The translations under genes were made by a program, and so were the position numbers. This document shows positions 5,739-13,461 of a stretch of 27,882 bases of DNA, in pieces. The stretch spans positions 1 to 27,882 of the forward strand of contig UQBY01000030.1 of assembly GCA_900539375.1 (NCBI GenBank), in the 5' to 3' direction. This DNA comes from an uncultured Clostridium sp. (GTDB lineage: Bacteria; Bacillota; Clostridia; Clostridiales; Clostridiaceae). The stretch's first letter is position 1, and each line of letters starts with the position of its first letter. The notes beneath the pieces were generated by a model. The model was not told the DNA's origin. It did no database searches and saw only the letters and a program-made list of their open reading frames with translations.

Positions 5739-7496
5739 TTATTTTGAAATTATATTTTTAATGTCTTTTGTAATATTTTCTACAGTTATTCCATTTTCTT
5801 TTAATAATTCTTCTGCTACATAACGGTCTGGGAAAGATTTTTTAATTCCATAATTTTTAACTTTCATACTTTCTGTTCCATAATATGAAGCTATTTTTTC
5901 TCCAAATCCACCTTCTAGTATTCCATCTTCTAAAGTAATTACTAATTTGTGGTCTTTCTTTAATTCATCTAATAAGTTTTCATCAAGACCTGTAATGAAT
6001 TTTGGATTTATTAAAGTAGCTTCTATACCTTCTTTTGAAAGAGTATTTAAAACTTCTTCTCCTAAAGAATAGAAATCTCCTAAAGCAATTATTGCAACAT
6101 CTTTACCTTTTTTTGTAACTTCAAATTTATTTAATTTTGAATAATCTGTGTTATCTTCAATACCCCTTGAAACAACTCCCATACCAGGAACACGAATTGC
6201 TACAGGATTTTCCTTTTGTGTCATGGCAAAGTCAAGGATTTTAAAGTATTCTTCCTTACAAGTTGGTGCAAGATAAACTAAGTTTGGAATATTGCTCATC
6301 ATAGGAATATCAAATAATCCAAGGTGAGTTACATCATTCATTCCATATACAGAAGCTGCAAATACTAAAATAACTGCTGGATTTTTATTTATACATAAAT
6401 CTTGAGAAAGTTGGTCATAAGTTCTTTGAATAAAGGTACTATAAACTCCATAAACTGGTGTTCCACCATTTTTAGCAATTCCAGAAGCAAGAGCTACTGC
6501 ATGTTCTTCTGCAATTCCTACATCAACAAATTGTTTTTTAGCTTTCTTTCTTCTATCTTCAGTAAAGCCAAATACAGTAGGAGTTCCAGATGTAATTGCA
6601 ACTACCTTTTTATCCTCTTCCATTTTCTTTAATAAATATTCTGCTGTAAGATTTCCAAAGTCTTCTCCATCCATAGAGAATTTAGGCTCTCCTGTTGCTA
6701 ATTCAAAAGGCATACCCCAGTGCCATTGTTCTTTATGTAACTCTGCTGGTTTAAAGCCTTTTCCTTTTATAGTGTGAATGTGTAAAACCACTGGATGGTC
6801 TGTATCTTTAACCTTATTAAAAGTTTCTATAAGTTCATTAAAATCATGACCATTTTTTACATAATGATAGTCAAAGCCCATTGCTTTAAAGAAATTACAA
6901 CTTGCCTTTCCTTCTGTTTCCCTTAATTCTCTTAAGTTTTTATAAAGTCCTCCATGATTTTCTGCAATTGACATATCATTATCATTTACAATAACAATCA
7001 TGTTAGTTCCTTGTTCAGCTACATTATTTAATCCTTCATAAGCTTCTCCACCACTTAAAGAACCATCTCCAATAAGTGCTATTATATTACCTTTTTCTTC
7101 TTTTAAATCTCTAGCTTTAGCAAGACCACAAGCAAGACTTATAGAAGTTGAAGTGTGTCCTATTTCAAAGAAATCATGTTTACTTTCTTCTGGATTAGAA
7201 TATCCTGAAACATCATCATACTTTTTAGGATTCATAAAAGCATCCTTTCTTCCAGTTAACATTTTATGAACATAACTTTGATGAGAAACATCATAAACTA
7301 TTTTATCCACTGGTGAGTTAAATACATAATGAAGAGCAACTGTAACTTCAACAATTCCAAGATTTGGTCCAATATGACCACCATGCTCACTTAATTTTTT
7401 TAAAAGATTTTCTCTAATTTCTTCACTTAATTTTTCTAATTCTTCTACATTTAATTTTTTCACATCATCTGGTGAAGCTATTTTCTCTAAATACAT
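5739..7496 (-). CDS. 1-deoxy-D-xylulose-5-phosphate synthase-like transketolase
   Basis: A 585-residue thiamine-diphosphate enzyme. Landmarks from N to C (numbering from ATG 7496): GGHIGPNLGIVEVTVALHYV near residue 40 (active-site His), GHTSTSISLACG near 113, GDGSLSGGEAYEGLNN starting at 143 and closed by NDND at 171 (the metal-diphosphate motif), GIAEEHAVALASG near 328 (transketolase pyrimidine domain with the catalytic Glu), and a C-terminal domain ending FPDRYVAEELL. DXS condenses pyruvate with glyceraldehyde-3-phosphate for isoprenoid and thiamine synthesis. This protein is shorter than the usual ~620 residues and has KGKGFKPAELHKEQWHWGM where typical DXS has a shorter loop, so it may be a paralogue with another role. 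Start: ATG 7496 (GAGG site) is preferred to the TTG 7 codons upstream. It is preceded by a MerR-type promoter. Confidence 0.85.
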   Translation of the reverse strand: MYLEKIASPDDVKKLNVEELEKLSEEIRENLLKKLSEHGGHIGPNLGIVEVTVALHYVFNSPVDKIVYDVSHQSYVHKMLTGRKDAFMNPKKYDDVSGYSNPEESKHDFFEIGHTSTSISLACGLAKARDLKEEKGNIIALIGDGSLSGGEAYEGLNNVAEQGTNMIVIVNDNDMSIAENHGGLYKNLRELRETEGKASCNFFKAMGFDYHYVKNGHDFNELIETFNKVKDTDHPVVLHIHTIKGKGFKPAELHKEQWHWGMPFELATGEPKFSMDGEDFGNLTAEYLLKKMEEDKKVVAITSGTPTVFGFTEDRRKKAKKQFVDVGIAEEHAVALASGIAKNGGTPVYGVYSTFIQRTYDQLSQDLCINKNPAVILVFAASVYGMNDVTHLGLFDIPMMSNIPNLVYLAPTCKEEYFKILDFAMTQKENPVAIRVPGMGVVSRGIEDNTDYSKLNKFEVTKKGKDVAIIALGDFYSLGEEVLNTLSKEGIEATLINPKFITGLDENLLDELKKDHKLVITLEDGILEGGFGEKIASYYGTESMKVKNYGIKKSFPDRYVAEELLKENGITVENITKDIKNIISK

Positions 7497-7574
7497 AGTT
7501 TTATTCCTCACTTTCAATTTAAATAAACTTTTAATTATTATTGCTATTTTTATAGCATTAATAATTATATTTTA

Positions 7575-7605
7575 TTTATACCACTTTGAGTTAACTCAAA
7601 GTCAA
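7575..7605 (-). promoter_or_regulatory. MerR-type promoter/operator of DXS-like gene
   Basis: On the minus strand TTGACT (7600-7605), a 19-base spacer and TATAAA (7575-7580). The perfect 20-base palindrome ACTTTGAGTTAACTCAAAGT (7583-7602) overlaps the -35 and spacer. This is the classic MerR-family arrangement, in which the regulator untwists an overlong spacer to activate transcription. The same design precedes the flavodoxin at 2493-3011. Confidence 0.8.
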
Positions 7606-7614
7606 CATGTTTAT

Positions 7615-8475
7615 TTAAATTTTTTCTTTTTCTAGTGCCTTTTTCATTTCTTCTATTAATTTATAGGGCTTATGAGTAAAATTATCTGTCTTTTTATGTC
7701 TGTCACTTCCTGCACTTGAAAGAAGATTATATTTATTTGCTAAGGTTTTTAATATATTTTGTTTCTTTTCATCATATTTTATATAATAAACTTCCATAGC
7801 TGCTACTTTATTTTTAGCTGCCTTTTTAAAATCCTTTATTAAAGTTTCTATTTCTTCATAAGTAAAATTATAATGATATGGATGGGCAAGTATTGGAATT
7901 CCTCCATTTTCAGAAATTAATTTTACACACTTGTCCATATCCATATAATGAATAAAATCTAAAGGGTTAATAAAATATGGTGAATAGTTTCCAATATATT
8001 TATCAAAAGCTTCATCTATACTAGATACATAATTTTTCTCTAATATAAGATGGGCAATTTGAGGTCTTCCTATTTGGTCAGAGTCTTTATATTGCTTAAC
8101 TAAATCCTCATAACTTATATTTACACCTAATTCTTGAAGTTTTGACATAATGGCTCTTATATATTTTTCTCTTTGACTATGTAAATTATTAAATATACCA
8201 CTTATTTTGTCACTTATTCCATTAAAAAATATTCCTACAATATGTATTTCTATAACTTTTCCACTTTTATTTTTATATAATGTACTAAATTCTGCCCCTG
8301 GAATAACCTCTAAATTATTAACCTTTCTAGGTTCTTTAATTGCAAAGGTATTATGGTCTGTTATTGCAATAGCTCTTAAATTTTCATCTTCAGCATCTTT
8401 AATTGTTTCTTCTACTGTTCTCATGCCATGAGACTTTGTTGTGTGAATATGTAAATCAATACCTTCTGGTTTCAT
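7615..8475 (-). CDS. PHP-domain metal-dependent phosphoesterase
   Basis: A 286-residue stand-alone PHP protein of the YciV/RNase AM-like type. Metal-binding motifs in order: IDLHIHTTKSHG at the N-terminus (motif I, HxH), AIAITDHNTF (motif II), VIPGAEFST (motif III Glu), IPILAHPYHY (His-Pro motif) and SAGSDRHKK near the end (GSDxH). These trinuclear-metal enzymes cleave phosphomonoesters or short oligonucleotides; some mature rRNA 5' ends or degrade nucleoside 3',5'-bisphosphate. The exact substrate is not determinable. Start: ATG 8475, because GGAGGG lies 7 bases before it; the upstream ATG at 8490 overlaps that ribosome site. It is followed on the same strand by the DXS-like gene, which has its own promoter. 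Confidence 0.88.
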   Translation of the reverse strand: MKPEGIDLHIHTTKSHGMRTVEETIKDAEDENLRAIAITDHNTFAIKEPRKVNNLEVIPGAEFSTLYKNKSGKVIEIHIVGIFFNGISDKISGIFNNLHSQREKYIRAIMSKLQELGVNISYEDLVKQYKDSDQIGRPQIAHLILEKNYVSSIDEAFDKYIGNYSPYFINPLDFIHYMDMDKCVKLISENGGIPILAHPYHYNFTYEEIETLIKDFKKAAKNKVAAMEVYYIKYDEKKQNILKTLANKYNLLSSAGSDRHKKTDNFTHKPYKLIEEMKKALEKEKI

Positions 8476-8537
8476 AATCTTTCCCTCCATCTTAATAGAC
8501 CCTTGTTAACTCTCCTATTTTATACCCCAAAATATTA

Positions 8538-8600
8538 CTAATTTCTATACTTTACCTGCTCCCAAGTTAAATCTTTTTTATCATCAAATCTTATCCAATA
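8538..8600 (-). pseudogene. Possible 20-residue C-terminal gene remnant
   Basis: The minus strand reads YWIRFDDKKDLTWEQVKYRN then stop, directly preceded by another in-frame stop two codons upstream. The composition (two Trp, balanced charges) looks protein-like against the surrounding AT-rich filler, but there is no start codon and no recognised family. The remaining 8601-8720 shows nothing I can assign. Confidence 0.25.
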
Positions 8601-8720
8601 TTTTTATATTATTAATTTACTTTATAATATCATAATTATATTCTTTAAGTAAAATATTTTAAGTTCACAAATTCTATAATAGTAAATTAAACTCTCTAAT
8701 AAAGTTTTTATATCTTTAGG

Positions 8721-8893
8721 CGTTTTTTTGCAACAAATGCAGGATTGCTTGGACGCACATTTCAAGATATAAAAAATTATGTCCAAATTCAACTGTTGAA
8801 AAGGAAATGAATATTGTATTTACTGAAAATTATAAAGAAAACTCTCTTGTAACACCAAATAAAGAAATTGAAAACTGGATAAATACACTATAG
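8721..8893 (+). pseudogene. Flavodoxin C-terminal remnant, frameshifted
   Basis: The plus strand reads RFFATNAGLLGRTFQDIKN in one frame and, after a one-base shift near 8778, LCPNSTVEKEMNIVFTE then NYKENSLVTPNKEIENWINTL and a stop. The pattern (FxTNxGxxG, xDIKKLCP, ending xxIENWI) matches the C-terminal third of the flavodoxin at 2493-3011 (FCTNEGSRMG, DIKKICKG, KVENWI). The N-terminal FMN loop is absent. The nitroreductase follows 61 bases downstream. Confidence 0.75.
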
Positions 8894-8954
8894 ATTATAG
8901 ATTTTTTGTGATAATATTATAAGTAGGTATTATGAAAAAATAGGAGGCAAAAAT

Positions 8955-9476
8955 ATGAATGAAGTAATTGAAAAAATTGTAACTAGAAGAAGTGTACGTA
9001 AATATAAACCAGATATGGTGCCAAGTGATATTATTGATGAAATTTTAAAGGCTGGAACTTATGCAGCAACTGGAATGAATAGACAATCACCTATTATTAT
9101 CTCTGTAACTGATAAAGCTTTAAGAGATAAATTGTCTAAAATGAATGCTAAAATCATGGGAAAACCTGATATGGACCCATTTTATGGTGCTCCTGTTGTA
9201 TTAATTGTTTTAGCTGATAAAAGCTATCCAACTTACCTTTATGATGGTAGCCTAGTAATGGGAAATCTTATGTTAGCTGCTCATGCTTTAAATATTGGAA
9301 GCTGCTGGATTCATAGAGCTAAGGAAGAATTTGAATCTGAGGAAGGAAAGGAAATATTAAAATCCCTTGGAATTGAAGGAAATTATGAAGGAATAGGTCA
9401 TTGTATTTTAGGTTATAGTGCTGAAGAAGAAATAAAAGCTGGCCCTAGAAAAGAAAACTACATATACAAAGCATAA
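8955..9476 (+). CDS. Nitroreductase family protein (FMN-dependent)
   Basis: A 173-residue short nitroreductase. TRRSVRKYKPDMVPSDIIDE is the FMN-binding start (the RRSxRxY/F signature), AGTYAATGMNRQSPIIISV supplies the second FMN contact, MLAAHALNIGSCWI is the conserved helix near the re face, and GHCILGYS precedes the C-terminal Arg/Lys segment (AGPRKENY) that contacts the FMN phosphate. Members use NAD(P)H to reduce nitro groups, quinones or flavins, and act as dimers in the cytosol. AGGAGG lies 9 bases before the ATG. It stands alone with a strong terminator shared with the convergent DegV gene. Confidence 0.92.
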   Translation: MNEVIEKIVTRRSVRKYKPDMVPSDIIDEILKAGTYAATGMNRQSPIIISVTDKALRDKLSKMNAKIMGKPDMDPFYGAPVVLIVLADKSYPTYLYDGSLVMGNLMLAAHALNIGSCWIHRAKEEFESEEGKEILKSLGIEGNYEGIGHCILGYSAEEEIKAGPRKENYIYKA

Positions 9477-9479
9477 ACT

Positions 9480-9506
9480 AAAAGGAGCTATTAAATAGCT
9501 CCTTTT
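9480..9506. terminator. Bidirectional terminator between nitroreductase and DegV genes
   Basis: AAAAGGAGCTATT and ATAGCTCCTTTT pair almost perfectly around a minimal loop, with A/T runs on both sides. It overlaps the last base pairs of the DegV gene's stop region. Confidence 0.9.
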
Positions 9507-10389
9507 AATCTCTCTTTTTTCCTAAGAAAAATAAAGCTACTGTTCCAGGACCTGTATGGCTTCCTATGGTTGCACCTATATCAAATATTTTTACCTTTCC
9601 TTTTAAATTTGGGAAATTTTCTTCAATAAGGTTTCTAACTGCATTTGCATCATCTATACATTCTGAATGACTTATATAGCATTTTCCTGAATAAGAAAGT
9701 CCATTTTCTGCACTTTCTTTCATTTTTTCTACAATTCTTTGGATAACCTTCTTTTTACTTCTTATTTTTTCTCTTGGAATTAAGCGTCCTTCTTTATCCA
9801 TATTAAGAAGTGGGCATATATTTAACAAAGTTCCTACAAAACCAGCTGTTTTTGATATACGTCCTCCCTTTATATAAAAAGTAAGGTCTGTTGAGAAAAA
9901 CCAATGGTTTACCTTTAACTTATTTTCCTCAACCCAATTGTATAATTCATCAATACTTAAGCCTTCATCACGTTTGTCTGCAAGATAAGACATAATAAGA
10001 CCATATCCTGAAGATGCTCCTAAAGAATCTACAACATATATTTTTCTATCTGGATACTTTTCCTTAAGCTCATCTCTTGCAATACAAGCTGAATTAAAGG
10101 TTCCTGATATTCCAGTAGATAAAGATACATGTAAAATATCCTTTCCTTCCTCTAAAAATTTAGTAAAGAATTTAATATATTCATCTACATTTATCTGAGA
10201 GGTTTTAGCCTCTGCTCCATTTATCATTGCCTTATACCTATCTTTAGGAGATATAGATTCTCCCATATCATCTAAATACTCTTTTCCACCTAATGAAAAG
10301 TGAAAGCAAGCATAATTAATATTTCTTTTATTAAGATATTCTCTTGTTAAGTCAGCTGTAGAACAACAGCTAATAACATAATCAGTCAT
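9505..10389 (-). CDS. DegV family fatty-acid-binding protein (FakB-like)
   Basis: A 294-residue two-domain DegV protein. In order: VISCCSTADLT at the N-terminus, AEAKTSQINVDEYIKFF (TSQ lipid-contact motif), LSTGISGTFNSA (the SGxSGT loop holding the fatty-acid carboxylate), VDSLGASSGYG, FYIKGGRIS and, near the end, GATIGSHTGPGTVALFFLG (second carboxylate loop). FakB proteins bind an acyl chain and present it to the FakA kinase, which makes acyl-phosphate for phospholipid synthesis; no fakA is nearby. Start: ATG 10389, since GGAGGA lies 9 bases upstream of it; the ATG at 10404 overlaps that ribosome site. It seems to be a single-gene unit. Confidence 0.92.
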   Translation of the reverse strand: MTDYVISCCSTADLTREYLNKRNINYACFHFSLGGKEYLDDMGESISPKDRYKAMINGAEAKTSQINVDEYIKFFTKFLEEGKDILHVSLSTGISGTFNSACIARDELKEKYPDRKIYVVDSLGASSGYGLIMSYLADKRDEGLSIDELYNWVEENKLKVNHWFFSTDLTFYIKGGRISKTAGFVGTLLNICPLLNMDKEGRLIPREKIRSKKKVIQRIVEKMKESAENGLSYSGKCYISHSECIDDANAVRNLIEENFPNLKGKVKIFDIGATIGSHTGPGTVALFFLGKKRD

Positions 10390-10559
10390 AAAAAAATCCT
10401 CCATAAGTTAAAATTCTAATTAAACATTTATTCCTAAAGCCATTTTACCTACTATTAATGATTTTATCAACTCTTTAGGTTTATACTGTATATTTTACCA
10501 TAATGTTTAGAAAAATCCAAAAGCATAGTAAATTATTAACTTGACAAGTTATTTATTCT

Positions 10560-10576
10560 TTTTAAAATATATAATT
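10560..10576 (+). repeat. 17-base direct repeat flanking the DUF1659-DUF2922 operon (copy 1; copy 2 at 11341-11357)
   Basis: TTTTAAAATATATAATT occurs at 10560-10576 and 11341-11357 in the same orientation, and the similarity continues on the right (CTATGAAAAATAAAAAA against CTATAAAATGAAAAAA). The two copies lie on either side of the two-gene operon. The sequence is simple and AT-rich, so chance is possible; it could also be a shared promoter-like or insertion-end element. Confidence 0.35.
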
Positions 10577-10592
10577 TTCTATGAAAAATAAA

Positions 10593-10628
10593 AAAACTAC
10601 CATTAACAATTAAGCTAATGATAGTTTT
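10593..10628 (-). terminator. Terminator of DUF1659-DUF2922 operon
   Basis: AAAACTA-C-CATTA and TAATG-A-TAGTTTT make a 12-pair stem with one mismatch; on the minus strand it is followed by a run of seven Ts. It lies 16 bases past the DUF2922 stop codon. Confidence 0.8.
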
Positions 10629-10643
10629 ATATATTAACTTAGG

Positions 10644-10877
10644 TTAACCTAAGGAATATTCTGTTGTTTCTTTTTTAATAAGCTTTGCTGAATCTTTTGA
10701 AACAAAAGCTCCATTTTTAGTTGAAAAGATACTTTTTTCAACTATTGTATTCATTAATGTTTGAACCTGTTCATCTGTAAGGTCTGTTTTTACACCATCT
10801 ATAGATATTGTGCTCTTTTTTGTATTTTCACATACAAATGTTAAAGCTAAAGAATTTACTACAGCCATCTTTTTCAC
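10644..10877 (-). CDS. DUF2922 family protein
   Basis: A 77-residue protein: MKKMAVVNSLALTFVCENTK, then SISIDGVKTDLTDEQV-like segment TISIDGVKTDLTDEQVQTLM and an ending KLIKKETTEYSLG. These match the compact DUF2922 family found in Firmicutes. It follows the DUF1659 gene by 27 bases with AAGGAGGTG, so they are an operon. Both are small, soluble and of unknown function; the pair commonly occurs beside a sigma-70-like factor (the SigO/YvrI type in bacilli also has a small YvrJ gene), and here a sigma gene is divergent at 11595. No YvrJ-like gene is seen. Confidence 0.85.
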   Translation of the reverse strand: MKKMAVVNSLALTFVCENTKKSTISIDGVKTDLTDEQVQTLMNTIVEKSIFSTKNGAFVSKDSAKLIKKETTEYSLG

Positions 10878-10904
10878 CTCCTTATTATAAATTTAAAAAT
10901 AGTT

Positions 10905-11141
10905 TTAGCGATTTACTAATTCAGATGTATCTTTTAGATAATAGAAACCAACAGGTTCAGCTAAAACTGCTGCTATAGCCTGTGCTACTGCATGAATATT
11001 TTCACTTGTTGCTAAAAGACTAATATTATTAAAGGTTCTGTCTTTATAAATAGTATTGCCCTTTTCATCAGTTTCACCAGTTGAAATCTCCATTACTAAA
11101 GAAGTCTTAGTAAGATTTTTTTGAACTGCCATGTTTTTCAC
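10905..11141 (-). CDS. DUF1659 family protein
   Basis: A 78-residue protein: MAVQKNLTKTSLVMEIS, then GNTIYKDRTFNNIS, then HAVAQAIAAVLAEPVGFYYL and DTSELVNR. The order (LxxTxLxxxFxxGxxxxGxxxxKxRTFNNI, helix AVAxAIAxL, ending in xxYxLxDTSELV) is that of DUF1659. The function is unknown. It is the first gene of a two-gene operon with DUF2922 and has a strong AAAGGAGGTG site. Its promoter should lie between 11142 and 11340; a weak TTGTAA...TATATA pair on the minus strand is the best I can see there. Confidence 0.87.
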   Translation of the reverse strand: MKNMAVQKNLTKTSLVMEISTGETDEKGNTIYKDRTFNNISLLATSENIHAVAQAIAAVLAEPVGFYYLKDTSELVNR

Positions 11142-11511
11142 CTCCTTTCTCTTCCTTATGTCTTATATATATGGCTATAAAAAATTTTTTTACAAAGTTT
11201 CTTAAATTTATTTTTAAAAAATTTAATTATTATTTTAATATTTACAAATCTTTAACTTACTGTGCTCTAATTAAATAAAATTCTTAAACTTATTTCTTTT
11301 ACTAGGCTTTATTATTAACTCTTAGGAAGGTATACTAAACTTTTAAAATATATAATTCCCTATAAAATGAAAAAATTGCTTTTTAATGTGTAAAATTTAG
11401 AAAGTTATGCAAATAAAATTATATGTAGATATTTTTCTTTTCAAAATTTATAAAAATTTTTATTTTAATTTCTTTCTTTATAAATTTTTGCTATTTTTTT
11501 ACAGTTATCCA

Positions 11512-11540
11512 TTGACTTTATTTTCCAAATACTGTATATT
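11512..11540 (+). promoter_or_regulatory. Sigma-A promoter of sigma-factor operon
   Basis: TTGACT (11512-11517), 17-base spacer, TATATT (11535-11540), 54 bases before the sigma-factor start codon. The rest of the 450-base intergenic region (11142-11594) is AT-rich; apart from the repeat at 11341-11357 I see no further feature in it. Confidence 0.75.
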
Positions 11541-11594
11541 AAAATTAGTAAAAATATTCCAAATATTTATACCACTTCAAAGGGGGAATCTAAA

Positions 11595-12194
11595 ATGGAT
11601 TATAATCATGTTGAAAATTTAGTAACAAGATTTATCGAAGAAGATGATTTAGAAGCTAAAGAAGAACTTATTAAAAGCTTTATGCCCTTTATAAAAAAAT
11701 TTTCAAAATCAATTTTTATTTATGGCTATGATAAATATGATATTGAAAATGAATGTTATAGAGCTTTATTAAGAGCATTAACTTATTATAATTCTAGAAG
11801 TAATACCTTTGTTGCCTTTGCTATAAAAAGCATTAAAAATTCTTTATATGAGATTTTAAGAAAAGCTAAAACAAGAGAAGTTGCTGAAGGAAAAGAAACA
11901 CTTATTTTTACAGATGCCCTTGAAAATACTTTAATTTCTCAAGAATTACCTATAGAAGAACAGCTTTATAAAACTTTAGACAATCTTATTTTAAAAGAAG
12001 CTATAGAAAAATTACCTTCAGATGAAAAGGTTTTTATAAACTATGTATTCATTAATGGACAAACCTTAAAAAGCTATGCCAAAGAATATCATATAAGCTA
12101 TAAAGAAGCACTTGCTTTAAGAATGAGAGTTTTAAGAAAACTTAAAAGGATTATTGGAGGGACAGATGGTTTTAATCTTTATATGAAAGGGTGA
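11595..12194 (+). CDS. Small alternative sigma-70 family factor
   Basis: A 199-residue sigma factor with regions 2 and 4 only. Residues about 5-95 (LVTRFIEEDDLEAKEELIKS, then DIENECYRALLRALTYYN, then FVAFAIKSIKNSLYEILRKA) are region 2, with core-binding and -10 recognition helices. Residues about 135-190 (AIEKLPSDEKVFINYVFING, then LKSYAKEYHISYKEALALR) are region 4 with a helix-turn-helix. A low-complexity linker joins them. The size is near that of SigO/YvrI-type and of clostridial UviA/TcdR-type factors; I cannot decide between them. It is divergent from the DUF1659-DUF2922 operon, which it may control, and is co-transcribed with the next gene. ATG follows AAAGGGGG at a good distance. Confidence 0.85.
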   Translation: MDYNHVENLVTRFIEEDDLEAKEELIKSFMPFIKKFSKSIFIYGYDKYDIENECYRALLRALTYYNSRSNTFVAFAIKSIKNSLYEILRKAKTREVAEGKETLIFTDALENTLISQELPIEEQLYKTLDNLILKEAIEKLPSDEKVFINYVFINGQTLKSYAKEYHISYKEALALRMRVLRKLKRIIGGTDGFNLYMKG

Positions 12195-12199
12195 TTATT

Positions 12200-13177
12200 A
12201 TGGCAACAAAAATTCCTAATGGATTTATAAGTAAAATTTTAAATTCAAAAAAATACTATGCTATAGATACCATGCTAGGATTATGCTTTATGTCATCTGA
12301 ATCTAATGATAAAAAGTTTTATGCTATAAAAACTGAAGATTTTTCTATTACTTCCCTTGCAAAAAAACTTAAGGGAAAATACTTTAATGCAGCTTTAAGG
12401 ACTATTATATCTAATATTAAAGAACTTATTTCACTTAAAATATTAAGTAAAAATGAAGCTGAAAATGAATGGATTCTTACAGGGATGGAGGATATGCACA
12501 TTAAAGGTGGTAAGGGCTTTACACGTATTTCTAAATGGTTTTTTAGCAATGACTTTAAAGGTCTTACTTTAGTTGAAAAACGTATAGCTTTAGTTTTAGC
12601 AATGCTTAAAGGAAGTCGTGCAAGTAAATTTTATAAAGAGGATGAATTTACAATAAATCTTCTTAACTTAAATAATAGTATTTGGTCTAAAGCTCTTAAC
12701 AGTAATGATAAATACTATGGAAGAAAGATTTTGAAAAGATTTTTAGAAAAGGGCTTTATTGAAAAAATTCAAGAAAAATCTGTTTTTAATTATGCCCCTA
12801 AATCTATAAAAAAATTTTCTATTTCTTTTAGATGTAATCTTTTTGTAAAAAAGCAAAGAGAAGTTTTAGATAATGATACTACTAATTTTGTAATCCTTTT
12901 AAATCATGAAGAATACAATCTTTTAAAAGAGCTTTTAGACTTTTATAAAGAATCAGGAAAGAAAATTAACCTTACAGATATAGAATTTATGCATATAATC
13001 CAAGCTATTGCTCCATTAAACTGGAACTTAAAATATGCTGTAGCAAAGGATATAATAGCTAAATTTATATCTATAAAATACTATAAAGATTCAACTGATA
13101 TAATTTCTCTTCCTAATTACTTGAAGGGAATTATAAATAATATAATCAAAAGACAAAAGGAAGAAGTTCTAATATAA
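12200..13177 (+). CDS. Rep-like winged-helix DNA-binding protein, hypothetical
   Basis: A 325-residue basic protein. The N-terminal half looks like two linked winged-helix units: FSITSLAKKLKGKYFNAALR followed by SLKILSKNEAENEWILTG, and YGRKILKRFLEKGFIEKIQE, the arrangement seen in replication-initiator and phage-type DNA-binding proteins. No catalytic motif is visible. It starts 5 bases after the sigma gene: ATG 12200 with AAAGGGTG in front is chosen over the GTG at 12191 that overlaps the sigma stop. This tight coupling suggests that the sigma factor and this protein work together. A 21-base tandem repeat lies 220 bases downstream. Possible roles are a co-regulator, or an initiator left from a plasmid or integrative element; neither is proven. 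Confidence 0.6.
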   Translation: MATKIPNGFISKILNSKKYYAIDTMLGLCFMSSESNDKKFYAIKTEDFSITSLAKKLKGKYFNAALRTIISNIKELISLKILSKNEAENEWILTGMEDMHIKGGKGFTRISKWFFSNDFKGLTLVEKRIALVLAMLKGSRASKFYKEDEFTINLLNLNNSIWSKALNSNDKYYGRKILKRFLEKGFIEKIQEKSVFNYAPKSIKKFSISFRCNLFVKKQREVLDNDTTNFVILLNHEEYNLLKELLDFYKESGKKINLTDIEFMHIIQAIAPLNWNLKYAVAKDIIAKFISIKYYKDSTDIISLPNYLKGIINNIIKRQKEEVLI

Positions 13178-13264
13178 CAAAAGACAAAAAACTAAAATAC
13201 AAATTTTTTATTTTTATATACCTAAAATCCTTAATTTTTCATAAAAATATGAAAAAACAAAAAG

Positions 13265-13302
13265 CCAGGCTTTAAATTAAAAAATTTAAGGTCTGGTTTT
13301 TC
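13265..13302. terminator. Terminator of sigma-factor operon
   Basis: CCAGGCTTTAAATT and AATTTAAGGTCTGG form a 14-pair stem (two G-T wobbles) with an AAAA loop, followed by TTTTTC. It is one of four similar hairpins in the window (13265, 13950, 14968, 16674). Confidence 0.88.
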
Positions 13303-13398
13303 TGCTATAAAAAAATATTTACTAAAAATATGTTAAATAAAAAAATGAAACTATAACTTAGCTGTATAAAAATATAAAAAAATTATTAATCTTTATGA

Positions 13399-13461
13399 AA
13401 AGTTGTCTAAAAATTCTGTAAAGTTATTTAAAAACAATAAAAACTTATCTAAAAATACTAC
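13399..13461. repeat. Three tandem 21-base imperfect repeats
   Basis: Units start at 13399, 13420 and 13441: AAAGTTGTCTAAAAATTCTGT, AAAGTTATTTAAAAACAATAA and AAACTTATCTAAAAATACTAC. Pairwise identities are 14 to 16 of 21. The exact 21-base phase (two helical turns) just downstream of a Rep-like gene recalls iterons, although low-complexity AT DNA can mimic this. Bases 13462-13615 contain only AT-rich sequence with no gene I can see. Confidence 0.4.

Noticed and set aside
10541..10575. TTGACA and TATAAT as a plus-strand promoter
   Set aside because: The spacer is 23 bases and no plus-strand gene follows; a terminator for the opposite strand comes next.
11407..11622. Plus-strand 71-codon reading frame before the sigma factor
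   Set aside because: It is AT-rich, Phe/Ile/Tyr/Lys-rich low-complexity sequence, lies over the sigma-factor promoter and overlaps the start of the sigma gene.
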